Below, one piece after another: positions 8,617-18,530 of a stretch of 64,000 nt of DNA. Under the pieces are notes generated by a model. The model worked only from the letters and a program-made list of their open reading frames with translations. It was not told where the DNA came from and did no database searches. The stretch comes from Lachnospiraceae bacterium (GTDB taxonomy: Bacteria > Bacillota > Clostridia > Lachnospirales > Lachnospiraceae). Location: contig JAFLTE010000003.1 in the NCBI GenBank assembly GCA_022510565.1, positions 1 to 64,000 of the forward strand, in the 5' to 3' direction. How positions within the stretch are numbered: position 1 is the stretch's first letter; every line of letters starts with the position of its first letter. Made by a program: the position numbers and the translations under genes.

Positions 8617-10587
8617 ATGGGTCAGGAAACAAAACAAGAGGCGGGAAGTAAGGAGAAAAGAGTCTCCACACTGGGACAGGCGAAGAAGCAGCTGGAGCAG
8701 AAGAACGTGGAACTGGAAGAGGCAATCAGTGCTGCGGAGAAAGCGGAGAGTGCGCGGGATATCTTTCTTACAAATATGTCCCACGAGCTGAGAACGCCTA
8801 TCAACACAATTCTGGGATTAAACGAGTTGATTCTGCGGGAGAGCCAGGAGGAAGCAATTAAGGAGTATGCGTTGGATATCAGGCATGCGGGCAATGTTCT
8901 GCTCACGCTGGTCAGCGATATTCTGGATTTCACTAAGCTGGAAGCCGGACAGATGGAATTGATGGATGGAATCTACGATATCAGCTCGCTTTTAAACGAT
9001 CTGATTAACGGTATTTCTATTCAGCTTCGCAAAAAGAAGCTGGATTTGGAGCTTGATATCGCGCAGGATATTCCTTATAAACTTTCGGGCGACGAAATTC
9101 ATCTGAGGCAGATTCTCGGTAACATATTGTCAAATGCGGTCAAATATACGGAGCGGGGTAAGGTGACACTGCATCTTGGCTGGAAGAAGGTGAGCGAGGA
9201 CGAAATCACAATTGATTTTGCCGTGAAGGATACAGGTGTCGGCATTAAGGAGAAGAATATATCAAAGCTGTTTGGTGTCTTTCAGCGTATGCATACCATC
9301 ACCAGAAATCAGAACGACAGCACAGGCTTGGGGCTTGCCATTACGAATCGTCTTGTGGATATGATGGGCGGCAAACTTGAGGTGCAGAGTACTCCCGGCA
9401 AGGGTTCAACTTTCTCGTTCAGCATAAATCAGAAAGTGGTGGACAAAACGCCTTTGGGTGATTTTGAGAAACAGTACAATGAGAGTCTTCACAGCACAAA
9501 AAATTATAAGCAGAAATTTATAGCACCTATGGGAAGAATCTTGGTTGTGGACGATAATGCCATGAATCTGGCGGTGGCACAGGGACTTCTCAAGGAGACC
9601 AGACTGCAGGTCGATGTGTCGAGCAGCGGCGCGGAATGCTTGGAACTGCTCAAGAGAAAGACCTACCACGTAATCTGTTTAGACCATATGATGCCCGAGA
9701 TGGACGGTGTAGAGACGCTGCACGCAATCAGAGCGCTTGAGAACAATCCGTCTGCGGACACACCGGTGATTGCACTGACAGCCAATGCGGTGGCCGGAGC
9801 CAGGGAATTTTATCTCAAAGAAGGTTTTCAGGATTACCTGACGAAGCCTATTGATGCGGATAAATTTGAGAGCATGCTGATTGAGTATCTTCCCGATAAT
9901 GTAGTTTACCTGACACAGGAACAGAATGCATCGGGTGAAGGCGGAGAAGAGAACGAAGCCGAAATAACTATAATGGAGAGCAAATTAAGCGGTGTCGGTT
10001 TTAATGTTCGCAACGGTTTGAAATATATGGGTAACGATTTGGCTCTCTACGGCAAGGTGCTTCAGGATTTCCATTTGATTCTGAAGGAGAAGGAAGATGC
10101 ACTCAAGGATTTTCTGAAAAAGAGAGATATGCCGGGCTATGCCATTATCGTTCACTCCTTAAAGGGCAACGCCAGAAATGTAGGTGCCGATGACCTTGCG
10201 GATGAAGCGTTTGAGCTTGAGAAAATGAGCAAGGCGGGACAGCTTGAGGATGTGGAGGTTCGCTCCCCCATTCTCTTTAATCTTATGAAAAATATGAGAA
10301 AAGACTTGAAGGTCTATCTGGACAGTGAGAATAAAGCTGACAAAGAGAGTGCGGATTCAAAGGAAGAAGCGAATATAAAGATTTCAGACGACGACTGGAA
10401 GCAGGCACTCAGAGAACTCGCCGGCAGACTGGATGACTTCGATGGAGAAAGCGTCAATGAGAAGCTGAAAGAGTTAAAGCGTTTCGAACGTCCTGAGTCG
10501 GATAAGAAGATGCTGCGACTGTGCGAGAAGGCGGTTAAGGACTATGCCTACGACATTGCTTTGGAAGTGGTCAATGCGGTATTGTAA
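8617..10587 (+). CDS. Soluble hybrid histidine kinase with receiver and Hpt domains
   Basis: 656 residues. Order: N-terminal coiled coil (about 18-50), HisKA with phosphoacceptor H56 (NMSHELRTP), HATPase with N and G boxes ([25 protein letters not shown]), a receiver domain with D356 ([12 protein letters not shown]), then an Hpt domain with H513 ([13 protein letters not shown]). A C-terminal helical region follows. There is no signal peptide, transmembrane segment or recognisable sensor domain, so input must come from a partner protein or another domain in trans. No output regulator is adjacent. AAGGAAGGG precedes the start. Confidence 0.9.
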   Translation: MGQETKQEAGSKEKRVSTLGQAKKQLEQKNVELEEAISAAEKAESARDIFLTNMSHELRTPINTILGLNELILRESQEEAIKEYALDIRHAGNVLLTLVSDILDFTKLEAGQMELMDGIYDISSLLNDLINGISIQLRKKKLDLELDIAQDIPYKLSGDEIHLRQILGNILSNAVKYTERGKVTLHLGWKKVSEDEITIDFAVKDTGVGIKEKNISKLFGVFQRMHTITRNQNDSTGLGLAITNRLVDMMGGKLEVQSTPGKGSTFSFSINQKVVDKTPLGDFEKQYNESLHSTKNYKQKFIAPMGRILVVDDNAMNLAVAQGLLKETRLQVDVSSSGAECLELLKRKTYHVICLDHMMPEMDGVETLHAIRALENNPSADTPVIALTANAVAGAREFYLKEGFQDYLTKPIDADKFESMLIEYLPDNVVYLTQEQNASGEGGEENEAEITIMESKLSGVGFNVRNGLKYMGNDLALYGKVLQDFHLILKEKEDALKDFLKKRDMPGYAIIVHSLKGNARNVGADDLADEAFELEKMSKAGQLEDVEVRSPILFNLMKNMRKDLKVYLDSENKADKESADSKEEANIKISDDDWKQALRELAGRLDDFDGESVNEKLKELKRFERPESDKKMLRLCEKAVKDYAYDIALEVVNAVL

Positions 10588-10622
10588 GCAGTTGTCACGG
10601 AGTAAAGCAAGGGAATTGTATC

Positions 10623-10650
10623 TTGACTTTTATATGTAAAGGTATAATAT
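10623..10650 (+). promoter_or_regulatory. Sigma-A-type promoter of ilvE
   Basis: TTGACT (10623-10628), 16-base spacer, TAATAT (10645-10650), about 35 bases before the ilvE start. The 97-base leader is too short for a T-box or long attenuator. Confidence 0.7.
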
Positions 10651-10684
10651 AAAAACAAAAACTTTGTGAAAAAGGAGTACTGAG

Positions 10685-11710
10685 ATGGAAAAGAAGAACA
10701 TCGACTGGGCGAATCTCGGATTCGGATATCAGGAGACAGACAAAAGATTTGTGGCTAATTATAAGAACGGAGCATGGGATGAGGGAGCACTTGTATCCGA
10801 CGCAACAATCTCGATTAATGAGTGCGCAGGAGTGTTTCAGTACGCACAGACGTGTTTCGAAGGTCTGAAAGCGTATACGACAGAAGATGGCCATATCGTA
10901 ACTTTCCGTCCGGACCTTAATGCACAGCGTATGGAAGATAGTTGTAAAAGATTGGAGATGCCGGTATTTCCTAAGGAGCGTTTCGTGCAGGCTGTGATTG
11001 ACACGGTGGCTGCGAACGAGGCATATGTTCCTCCCTACGGTTCCGGTGCCACACTGTATATACGTCCCTATATGTTTGGAAGCTCGCCCGTAATCGGTGT
11101 AAAGCCGGCGGAAGAATATCAGTTCAGGATTTTCACAACGCCGGTAGGACCTTACTTTAAGGGCGGCGTGAAACCTTTGACCATTAAAGTAAGTGATTTT
11201 GACAGAGCGGCACCGCACGGCACGGGACATATCAAGGCAGGCTTGAACTATGCCATGAGTCTGCACGCCATCATCACGGCGCACAATGAGGGCTTCGACG
11301 AGAATATGTATTTAGATGCTGCCACAAGAACCAACGTAGAGGAGACGGGCGGCGCTAATTTCCTTTTTGTGACGAAGGATAACAAAGTCGTAACACCCAA
11401 GTCCGACAGTATCCTGCCTTCTATCACGAGACGCTCTCTGATGGTAGTAGCGAAGGAGTATCTCGGTTTGGAAGTGGAGGAACGTGTCGTTCCTTTTGAG
11501 GAGGTACAGGAATTCGCAGAGTGTGGACTGTGCGGTACGGCAGCAGTTATCTCTCCGGTAGGTAAGGTGGTAGACCACGGCAAGGAGATTGTGTTCCCCA
11601 GTGGTATGAGCGAGATGGGACCGATCACTAAGAAGTTGTACGACACCCTGACGGGCATCCAGATGGGACGCATAGAGGCGCCCGAAGGATGGATTCAGGT
11701 AATCAAGTAA
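10685..11710 (+). CDS. ilvE: Branched-chain amino acid aminotransferase
   Basis: 341 residues, matching the longer (BCAT type II) form. The PLP-binding lysine is K184 in GHIKAGLNYA; EETGGANFLFV and GTAAVISPVG are the usual class IV aminotransferase motifs. It transfers amino groups between glutamate and Leu/Ile/Val keto acids. AAGGAG lies 7 bases before the ATG. The downstream PHP gene begins on the last base of the stop codon, so the two are probably cotranscribed. Confidence 0.95.
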   Translation: MEKKNIDWANLGFGYQETDKRFVANYKNGAWDEGALVSDATISINECAGVFQYAQTCFEGLKAYTTEDGHIVTFRPDLNAQRMEDSCKRLEMPVFPKERFVQAVIDTVAANEAYVPPYGSGATLYIRPYMFGSSPVIGVKPAEEYQFRIFTTPVGPYFKGGVKPLTIKVSDFDRAAPHGTGHIKAGLNYAMSLHAIITAHNEGFDENMYLDAATRTNVEETGGANFLFVTKDNKVVTPKSDSILPSITRRSLMVVAKEYLGLEVEERVVPFEEVQEFAECGLCGTAAVISPVGKVVDHGKEIVFPSGMSEMGPITKKLYDTLTGIQMGRIEAPEGWIQVIK

Positions 11711-12465
11711 TGCAGTCGATACGAGAACAATATCCATATTTATACGAAACGCATCTGCACACTTCAGAATCCAGCGCCTGCGCGAGAAGCACGGGCGCTC
11801 AAATGGCAAGAGCCTGTAAGGAATACGGTTATACAGGTATTTTTGTGACGGATCACAACTGGGGCGGCAATACTGCCACAGACAGGAGCCTGCCATGGGA
11901 ACAGTGGGTAGATGCTTTTGTGTTGGGGTATGAAAGCGCCAAAGCGGAAGGAGACAGGATCGGTTTGGATGTGTTCTTCGGCTATGAGGCGGGGTATAGA
12001 GGCACAGAGTTTCTCATATACGGCATTGATGCGGAATGGATGAAAACTCACCCGCAGATTCAGACAGCGACGGTGGAGGAGCAGTATCTTCTGGTGCACG
12101 ATGCGGGCGGTCTGGTGATGCATGCGCATCCATACAGAGAGGAGTCTTACATTCCCGAAATACGTCTCTATCCGGAGTGGGTGGATGGCGTGGAAGGTAT
12201 CAATGCCACGCACTCTAATCCGAACAGCACCGGACACAATAATCCCGCGTATGACGAAAGGGCAATCAAATATGCACGACTTAACAATCTGCCTATGAGC
12301 GCCGGCTCGGACATTCACGGAACGAATCTGTTCGGCGGCGGGGTTGCCTTCAGAAGAAGGCTGTCATCGTCGGCGGACTATGTGCACGCAATCCTGTCAG
12401 AAGAAGATTATGTGTTGACTGACGGCGTAAAATGGTATGATAAGTGCGGAAATATCATATATTAA
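11710..12465 (+). CDS. PHP-domain metal-dependent phosphoesterase
   Basis: 251 residues. The metal-binding motifs of the PHP superfamily are visible: TH-L-H (ETHLHTS), DH in VTDHNWGG, H-A-H-P in MHAHPYRE, and SDIH near the C terminus. I start at 11710 (TAATG overlap with ilvE) rather than at 11689, whose candidate ribosome site would touch the start codon. PHP proteins hydrolyse phosphate esters (histidinol phosphate, nucleotides and others); the substrate here is unknown. Coupling to ilvE may be only operonic. Confidence 0.8.
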   Translation: MQSIREQYPYLYETHLHTSESSACARSTGAQMARACKEYGYTGIFVTDHNWGGNTATDRSLPWEQWVDAFVLGYESAKAEGDRIGLDVFFGYEAGYRGTEFLIYGIDAEWMKTHPQIQTATVEEQYLLVHDAGGLVMHAHPYREESYIPEIRLYPEWVDGVEGINATHSNPNSTGHNNPAYDERAIKYARLNNLPMSAGSDIHGTNLFGGGVAFRRRLSSSADYVHAILSEEDYVLTDGVKWYDKCGNIIY

Positions 12466-12530
12466 GCGCAAGAGAAGTGCAGAATGCGCGAGCTTGCGAG
12501 TATCTATAATAGTTTCGTGTGGGGTAATAT

Positions 12531-13595
12531 ATGAGCGGTAACAGATTGAGAAAAGTTGTGGGATTACTGTCTGCGGTGATTATCGCTGCGGGAAGTCTGA
12601 CCGGATGCGGCAAAGCGGGCATCGGTACCAAGGTAGTTCTCACCACCGGATTTGATAAGGATGAAGTTTTCCGGATTGAGACAAGCGCGTGTACGCTTCC
12701 GGAAGTCATGGTGTATCTGACCAATATCCAGAATCGTTATGAGAGTGTGTACGGTGAGGAAATCTGGGGCACCAATGTAGGCGGCATGACATTGGAGCAG
12801 AATGTGAAAGATATTGCGCTTGCACAGATTGCGCAGATTAAAACCATGAATTTGATGGCGAAGCAGTATGAGGTGGAATTGAGTGACGAGGAGAAGGCGC
12901 AGGTGGAAAACGCGGCGAGTGCGTACTATAACTCCTTAAACGACACAGAGATAGAACGGATGGGAGTGTCCAAGAAGACAATCAATAACCTGTATACGGA
13001 ATTTGCGTTGGCGGAAAAGATGTATCAGTACACTATCAGGGATATCAATCCGGAGATCAGCGATGACGAGGCGCGTACGATTACCGTGCAGCATATTCTG
13101 ATTAAAACCTATGCTTTGGACGGAACAGGCAAGAAGATTGATTATACGCAGCATGCTAAGGAGGAAGCCTACAAGCAGGCGCGTCAGGTCCTTCAGCTGG
13201 CACAGGAAGGAGAAGACTTCGACGAGTTAATCCGCCGTTACAGTGAAGATGACAAGAGCACCTACTCTTTCGGCAAGGGTGAGATGGATGCGGCTTTTGA
13301 GACGGCGGCCTTTAATTTGGGTAAAGACGAGATTAGCGACATTGTGGAGACGGAGTTCGGGTATCACATTATCAAGTGTCTCAATACATTTGATAAGGAA
13401 GAGACCGATGCCAATAAGATAAAAATTGTGGATCAAAGAAGGGCTGAGGCTTTCGGGCGTGAGTATGATGCCTTTGTGGAGACGCTTACAAGAAATCTGA
13501 ATGAAGAACTGTGGGACAGTGTGAGTTTCATTCATGACGAGAATGTAACCACCAAGGACTTTTTTGACGTATATTCAGAGTATTTCGGAGTTTAG
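12531..13595 (+). CDS. Peptidylprolyl isomerase lipoprotein, PrsA/SurA type
   Basis: 354 residues with a lipoprotein signal peptide (helix about 9-22, lipobox LTGC with C26) and a parvulin-type PPIase domain at about residues 185-285 (TVQHILIKT, FDELIRRYSED, EFGYHIIKC). It should be anchored on the outer face of the membrane and assist folding of exported proteins. The N-terminal SurA-like helical region is present (EVMVYLTNIQNRYE). It sits just upstream of the chaperone htpG but is separated by the CIRCE control region. Confidence 0.88.
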   Translation: MSGNRLRKVVGLLSAVIIAAGSLTGCGKAGIGTKVVLTTGFDKDEVFRIETSACTLPEVMVYLTNIQNRYESVYGEEIWGTNVGGMTLEQNVKDIALAQIAQIKTMNLMAKQYEVELSDEEKAQVENAASAYYNSLNDTEIERMGVSKKTINNLYTEFALAEKMYQYTIRDINPEISDDEARTITVQHILIKTYALDGTGKKIDYTQHAKEEAYKQARQVLQLAQEGEDFDELIRRYSEDDKSTYSFGKGEMDAAFETAAFNLGKDEISDIVETEFGYHIIKCLNTFDKEETDANKIKIVDQRRAEAFGREYDAFVETLTRNLNEELWDSVSFIHDENVTTKDFFDVYSEYFGV

Positions 13596-13648
13596 AAAAA
13601 GTTTAGAATTGCGCAAGGCCGCATAAAATCAGTATATGGAGATAATTA

Positions 13649-13675
13649 TTAGCACTCAAATCTATTGAGTGCTAA
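13649..13675 (+). promoter_or_regulatory. CIRCE element (HrcA operator) upstream of htpG
   Basis: TTAGCACTC, nine bases, GAGTGCTAA: a perfect match to the CIRCE inverted repeat bound by the heat-shock repressor HrcA. It lies about 90 bases before the htpG start. hrcA itself is not in this window. Confidence 0.95.
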
Positions 13676-13682
13676 TTTTGTC

Positions 13683-13711
13683 TTGACTTCTTATTTTAAG
13701 AGTATTAAACT
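13683..13711 (+). promoter_or_regulatory. Sigma-A promoter of htpG
   Basis: TTGACT (13683-13688), 17-base spacer, TAAACT (13706-13711). The CIRCE lies immediately upstream of the -35. A second, weaker promoter (TTGCGC with TATATG, about 13608-13638) lies before the CIRCE, so repression could act on either. Confidence 0.6.
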
Positions 13712-13765
13712 ATTTTTTGTGAAAAAGAAAATTGCTCCGGCAGCAAAAGAAAAGGACGTGACGAC

Positions 13766-15835
13766 ATGGCAGTAAAACATGGCAACTTATCGATTAACAG
13801 TGATAATATTTTTCCCATTATCAAGAAATGGTTATATTCCGATCATGACATATTCTTCCGTGAGCTGATTTCCAACGGCTGCGACGCGATTACAAAGCTT
13901 AAGAAGTTGGATATGATGGGCGAGTATGCGCTGGCAAATGACTATAAAGCCAAGATTCAGGTAATTGTAAATCCTGAGGAGAAGACCCTTAAATTTATTG
14001 ATAACGGTATCGGTATGACGGCGGACGAGGTAGAAGAGTATATCAATCAGATTGCTTTTTCCGGCGCTACGGACTTTATCGAGAAGTATAAGGACAAGGC
14101 CAATGAAGATCAGATTATCGGACATTTCGGTTTGGGCTTCTATTCCGCCTTTATGGTAGCGGACGAAGTGCACATTGATACACTGTCCTATCAGAACGGC
14201 GCACAGGCGGTTCACTGGGAATGTGACGGCGGTACGGAATTCGATATGGAAGAGGGTACAAGAACGGAGGTCGGTACGGAGATTACCCTTTTTATCAATG
14301 ACGACTGCTTAGAGTTCTGTAACGAATATAAGGCGAAAGAAGTTATTAAGAAATACTGCTCTTTCATACCTACGGAAATTTATCTGTCTAAGGCCAATAA
14401 CACAGATACGCAGACGATTAAAGCTGACGAGAAGCTTGATACGGATGAGGTGGTTGAGGAGATTGCCAAGGAGAAAGAGGAGGACGAGCAGAAATTAAAG
14501 ATTAAGAAACGTCCCGAACTTCTCAATGAGACGCAGCCCCTCTGGACGAAACATCCCAACGAGTGTACAAGAGAGGAGTATCTGGAGTTTTACCGCAAGG
14601 TGTTTCAGGATTATAAGGAGCCCTTGTTCTGGATTCACCTGAACATGGACTACCCGTTTAATATGAAGGGAATTCTTTATTTCCCCAAGATTAACATGGA
14701 ATATGAGTCCATCGAGGGCACGATTAAATTATATAACAACCAGGTGTTTATTGCGGACAACATTAAGGAAGTTATACCTGAGTTCCTGCTTTTGTTAAAA
14801 GGTGTGATTGATTGTCCCGACCTGCCCCTTAACGTGTCCAGAAGCGCACTGCAGAACGATGGATTCGTACACAAGATCAGCGAGTACATCACGAAGAAAG
14901 TGGCAGACAAGCTTTCCGGTATGTGTAAGGCCGAAAAGGAAGAGTACGAGAAGTACTGGGATGATATCAGCCCGTTTATTAAGTTCGGTTGTCTGAAGGA
15001 TGACAAGTTCTGTGAGAAAATGACGGATTATATCCTCTTCAAGAATCTGGACGGAGAGTATATGACGCTTCCCGAATGTCTGGAAGTCAACAAGATTGAC
15101 CCCGACGAAGTAGAGGAAGGTGAGAGTGCTACGGATGAAAACGGCGAGAAAGTGGAAGCCGAGGTAGTGGATGAAAGCGACGAAGTCGTTAGTGGCGAAG
15201 AAGCAGCCGAGGAAGAGAAGAAAGAAAAAGTCATCTACTATGTGACGGACGAGAAGCAGCAGAGCCAGTATATCAATATGTTCCGCACCGCCAAGATGGA
15301 TGCGGTGGTGCTCACCCACAATATCGACCAGCCTTTTGTATCTCAGCTTGAGGCGAAGAACGAGGGCATTAAATTCCAGAGAATTGATGCGGACTTGACG
15401 GATGTCTTTAAGTCCAAGACCTCCAAGAAGGCAGAGAAAGAGATGGAGGAGCAGGCGGAAGCAATTGCCAAGCTGATGAAGAAGGTTCTCAAGAAGGATG
15501 CCATCAAAGTGAAGGTTGAGAAGCTGAAGAATAAGAAGATATCTTCCATGATTACCCTCTCCGAGGAGTCCCGCAGAATGCAGGATATGATGAAGATGTA
15601 CTCCATGCCGGGAATGGATATGGGTATGTTCGGCAAAGAGGGCGAGACGCTGATTCTCAATGCCAACCATCCGCTCGTGCAGTATGTGCTGGAGCATCAG
15701 GAAGGTGATAATGTGAAGATGATCTGTGAGCAGCTCTACGATTTGGCGCTGTTGCAGCAGGCACCGCTGGAGCCGGAGGCGATGACGAAGTTCGTGGCAA
15801 GAAGTAATGAGATTATGATGTTGCTGACAAAATAG
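13766..15835 (+). CDS. htpG: Molecular chaperone HtpG (Hsp90)
   Basis: 689 residues, longer than typical bacterial HtpG (about 620-640). The GHKL ATP site is intact: ELISNGCDAI (the usual NASDA is NGCDA), DNGIGM, and the GHFGLGFYSAFMV lid/glycine motif. The middle domain has LPLNVSRSALQ with the catalytic arginine. Two charged insertions are unusual: a Lys/Glu-rich N-M linker at about 217-250 and a strongly acidic stretch at about 440-488. The gene has its own promoter and CIRCE and ends in a clear terminator, so it looks like a single-gene heat-shock unit. Confidence 0.95.
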   Translation: MAVKHGNLSINSDNIFPIIKKWLYSDHDIFFRELISNGCDAITKLKKLDMMGEYALANDYKAKIQVIVNPEEKTLKFIDNGIGMTADEVEEYINQIAFSGATDFIEKYKDKANEDQIIGHFGLGFYSAFMVADEVHIDTLSYQNGAQAVHWECDGGTEFDMEEGTRTEVGTEITLFINDDCLEFCNEYKAKEVIKKYCSFIPTEIYLSKANNTDTQTIKADEKLDTDEVVEEIAKEKEEDEQKLKIKKRPELLNETQPLWTKHPNECTREEYLEFYRKVFQDYKEPLFWIHLNMDYPFNMKGILYFPKINMEYESIEGTIKLYNNQVFIADNIKEVIPEFLLLLKGVIDCPDLPLNVSRSALQNDGFVHKISEYITKKVADKLSGMCKAEKEEYEKYWDDISPFIKFGCLKDDKFCEKMTDYILFKNLDGEYMTLPECLEVNKIDPDEVEEGESATDENGEKVEAEVVDESDEVVSGEEAAEEEKKEKVIYYVTDEKQQSQYINMFRTAKMDAVVLTHNIDQPFVSQLEAKNEGIKFQRIDADLTDVFKSKTSKKAEKEMEEQAEAIAKLMKKVLKKDAIKVKVEKLKNKKISSMITLSEESRRMQDMMKMYSMPGMDMGMFGKEGETLILNANHPLVQYVLEHQEGDNVKMICEQLYDLALLQQAPLEPEAMTKFVARSNEIMMLLTK

Positions 15836-15846
15836 TTATGTAAACT

Positions 15847-15878
15847 AAAAAGACCGACAGAAAAATGTCGGTCTTTTT
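15847..15878 (+). terminator. Intrinsic terminator after htpG
   Basis: AAAAGACCGACA and TGTCGGTCTTTT form a 12-bp stem with a 6-base loop and a T run. Confidence 0.9.
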
Positions 15879-15992
15879 AGCATTTATATAATGCTTTCAT
15901 AGTAGTATAATTAATATAATAGAGGAAACCACATGGATTTTGGAAGGTGTCTGCTGAAAAAGAGAGATTTCAATATAAAGGAGGTACATACC

Positions 15993-17132
15993 ATGAAAGT
16001 AACTGTAGCAATCGATTCGCTAAAAGGAAGTTTGTCTTCAATGGAAGCAGGCGAGGCAATTAAAGAAGGCGTAAAACGTGTCTATCCTGATGCAGAAGTC
16101 TGTGTCCGTCCGTTGGCAGACGGCGGGGAGGGAACCGTGGAAGCTTTGACCTGCGGCATGGGCGGCGAACTGCAGACCGTAACTGTAACCGGACCGTTAG
16201 GATCTCCTGTGGACTGTCAGTATGGTATTATAGAGGACAGTCATACAGCCATCATCGAGATGTCCGGAGCTGCCGGAATCACTCAGGTGCCGAGCAGTCT
16301 TCGCAATCCCATGAATACGACAACTTATGGCGTGGGAGAGGTTATATGTGACGCTATTAAGAAGGGCTGCCGCCGTTTTATCGTGGGTATCGGCGGAAGC
16401 GCTACCAATGACGGCGGCATTGGAATGCTTCAGGCACTGGGGTACGGCATTTTGGATGAGGATGGAGAACCGGTTTCCCGTTACGGTAAAGGACTTAAGG
16501 ATATTGCACGGATTACGAACGATAATGTGATTCCTGAACTTTCTCAGTGTTCATTTAAGATTGCATGCGATGTGACGAATCCTCTATGTGGCGATCAGGG
16601 GTGCAGCGCAATTTACGGACCACAGAAAGGTGCAACACCTGAGATGATACGTGAAATGGATGGATGGCTTGCTCATTTCGCAGAAGTGGCGAAGGAAACT
16701 TATGATAATGCCGATCCGGAGGTGCCGGGAACAGGTGCTGCGGGAGGCCTGGGATTCGCGTTTCTGACGTTCACCAATGCCGTTCTGGAATCGGGCATCA
16801 AAATTGTGCTGGAGGAGACTCATCTGGAAGATTACGTAAAAGATGCGGATATTGTAGTGACCGGAGAAGGCAGACTGGACGGTCAGACGGTTATGGGAAA
16901 AGCCCCCATCGGTGTGGCTGAGACAGCCAAGAAATTCGGAAAGCCTGTTCTGGGGTTTGCCGGCTGTGTAACCAAAGATGCGGTTGCATGCAATTGTGGA
17001 GGTATCGATGCGTTCTTCCCGATTCTTCAAGGTGTAGTGACACTGGAGGAGGCTATGGCAGCAGAGAATGCAAAATACAACATGGCTGCTACGGTTGAGC
17101 AGGTATTTCGCGTGTTAAGAATGTCGGAATAG
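15993..17132 (+). CDS. Glycerate kinase
   Basis: 379 residues. Signature stretches are IDSLKGSLSS near the N terminus, PLADGGEGT, GIGGSATNDGG and VVTGEGRLDGQT, all typical of the GarK/GlxK family that phosphorylates D-glycerate using ATP. The start at 15993 is chosen because AAAGGAGGT lies 7 bases upstream; an in-frame ATG at 15933 lacks a site. The next gene is a GntP-family permease 15 bases downstream, so the pair probably imports and phosphorylates glycerate or a related sugar acid. Confidence 0.92.
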   Translation: MKVTVAIDSLKGSLSSMEAGEAIKEGVKRVYPDAEVCVRPLADGGEGTVEALTCGMGGELQTVTVTGPLGSPVDCQYGIIEDSHTAIIEMSGAAGITQVPSSLRNPMNTTTYGVGEVICDAIKKGCRRFIVGIGGSATNDGGIGMLQALGYGILDEDGEPVSRYGKGLKDIARITNDNVIPELSQCSFKIACDVTNPLCGDQGCSAIYGPQKGATPEMIREMDGWLAHFAEVAKETYDNADPEVPGTGAAGGLGFAFLTFTNAVLESGIKIVLEETHLEDYVKDADIVVTGEGRLDGQTVMGKAPIGVAETAKKFGKPVLGFAGCVTKDAVACNCGGIDAFFPILQGVVTLEEAMAAENAKYNMAATVEQVFRVLRMSE

Positions 17133-17147
17133 GGGGAGATACATAAA

Positions 17148-18410
17148 ATGGCTGATTTTACAACACTCGGAGCCTTGATAGGCTTAGCAATTGCTATTGC
17201 TTTAATTTTGTTAAAGGTGCATCCGGCATATAGTTTGATTCTTGGTGCGCTTATTGGCGGTCTGCTTGGCGGCGGTGGTCTGGAACTGACGGTAAATACT
17301 ATGGTGAGCGGTGCGCAGAGCATGATGTCTTCGGTTTTGCGTATTCTGACATCGGGTATTCTGGCGGGAACATTGATTAAGACCGGTGCCGCGGAAAAAA
17401 TCGCAGAAATGATTGTAACGAAGCTCGGCGAGAAGCGGGCTATTGCGGCTGTGGCAATCGCCACGATGATTATATGTGCTGTAGGTGTATTTGTGGATAT
17501 TTCGGTTATCACGGTGGCTCCAATAGCATTGGGAATCGGCAAGAAGGCCGGCTATCATAAACCGGCGATTCTCTTGGCAATGATTGGCGGCGGCAAGGCA
17601 GGAAATATCATTTCACCGAATCCAAATACCATTGCAGTTTCGGAAGCATTTGGTGTAGATTTGACGTCCGCAATGATGAAAAATGCAATTGCCGCAGTTG
17701 TAGCGCTTATCGTGACCGTTATTATATCCGGTATGTTGGCAAAAAAGAGCCTTGCAGCTGTGACAGAGCAGGATTTGGAAAAAAGAGATCAGGACAAGGA
17801 ACTTCCGTCTTTTCTGGCAGCAATCAGCGGTCCTGCTGTCGTAATTATATTACTGGCGTTGCGCCCCATTGCAGGAATTTCTGTTGATCCTTTGATTGCT
17901 TTGCCGGTCGGTGGTCTGATATGCGCCATTGCAACAGGCAATATCAAGAAAATGATTTCTTTTGCTGAATTTGGTTTGAGCAAGGTGGCAGGCGTGTCTA
18001 TACTGTTAGTCGGTACAGGAACTATTGCCGGTATCATCAAGGCATCGGCACTTCAATATGATGTGATCAATGTGCTGGAGGCATTGAATATGCCTGCCTT
18101 TATTTTGGCACCGTTATCAGGTGTTTTTATGGCGGCAGCCGCGGCATCAACAACGGCAGGAGCTACCATTGCTGCAGAGACGTTTGCACCTACGCTCATA
18201 GCGGCGGGAGTTCCGGCGGTATCGGCGGCAGCGATGGTCCATGCAGGTGCTACGGTACTGGATTCACTGCCGCACGGTTCTTTCTTCCATGCCACCGGCG
18301 GTTCGGTCAACATGAGCATCAAGGAGCGTATGGCACTGATTCCTTATGAGGCCTGCGTTGGTTTGACCAGTACTGTTGTGGCCGTGATATTGTATCTGGT
18401 CGGAATGTGA
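17148..18410 (+). CDS. GntP-family gluconate/glycerate permease
   Basis: 420 residues, almost entirely hydrophobic, with about 11-12 membrane helices. ISPNPNTIAVSEAF and the C-terminal DSLPHGSFFHATGG are characteristic of the GntP family of sugar-acid:H+ symporters. Placed directly behind the kinase gene, glycerate is a more likely substrate than gluconate, but this is inference from context. The unit ends in a strong hairpin. Confidence 0.88.
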   Translation: MADFTTLGALIGLAIAIALILLKVHPAYSLILGALIGGLLGGGGLELTVNTMVSGAQSMMSSVLRILTSGILAGTLIKTGAAEKIAEMIVTKLGEKRAIAAVAIATMIICAVGVFVDISVITVAPIALGIGKKAGYHKPAILLAMIGGGKAGNIISPNPNTIAVSEAFGVDLTSAMMKNAIAAVVALIVTVIISGMLAKKSLAAVTEQDLEKRDQDKELPSFLAAISGPAVVIILLALRPIAGISVDPLIALPVGGLICAIATGNIKKMISFAEFGLSKVAGVSILLVGTGTIAGIIKASALQYDVINVLEALNMPAFILAPLSGVFMAAAAASTTAGATIAAETFAPTLIAAGVPAVSAAAMVHAGATVLDSLPHGSFFHATGGSVNMSIKERMALIPYEACVGLTSTVVAVILYLVGM

Positions 18411-18431
18411 GTGAATATGCTGAGTTTTTAG

Positions 18432-18466
18432 AAGGCTGGCAGGTGTAAATACTGCCAGCCTTTTAT
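18432..18466 (+). terminator. Intrinsic terminator after the glycerate operon
   Basis: AAGGCTGGCAG and CTGCCAGCCTT pair over 11 bp with a 9-base loop, followed by TTTTAT. Confidence 0.9.
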
Positions 18467-18530
18467 GTTAATGTGGGCAAAATTGATCTTATTGCATATC
18501 CTGCAGGCGATGATTGCCAATGCATTCCTA

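Noticed and set aside
8006-12500. GCTTGCGAGT occurring near 8029 and 12489 in intergenic DNA
   Set aside because: Short, only two copies noticed, with no consistent position relative to genes; likely coincidence.
14795-15697. A 300-codon open frame antisense within htpG
   Set aside because: Opposite strand of a highly conserved gene, low-complexity Leu/His-rich product mirroring the Lys/Glu-rich coding strand, no ribosome site or family motif.
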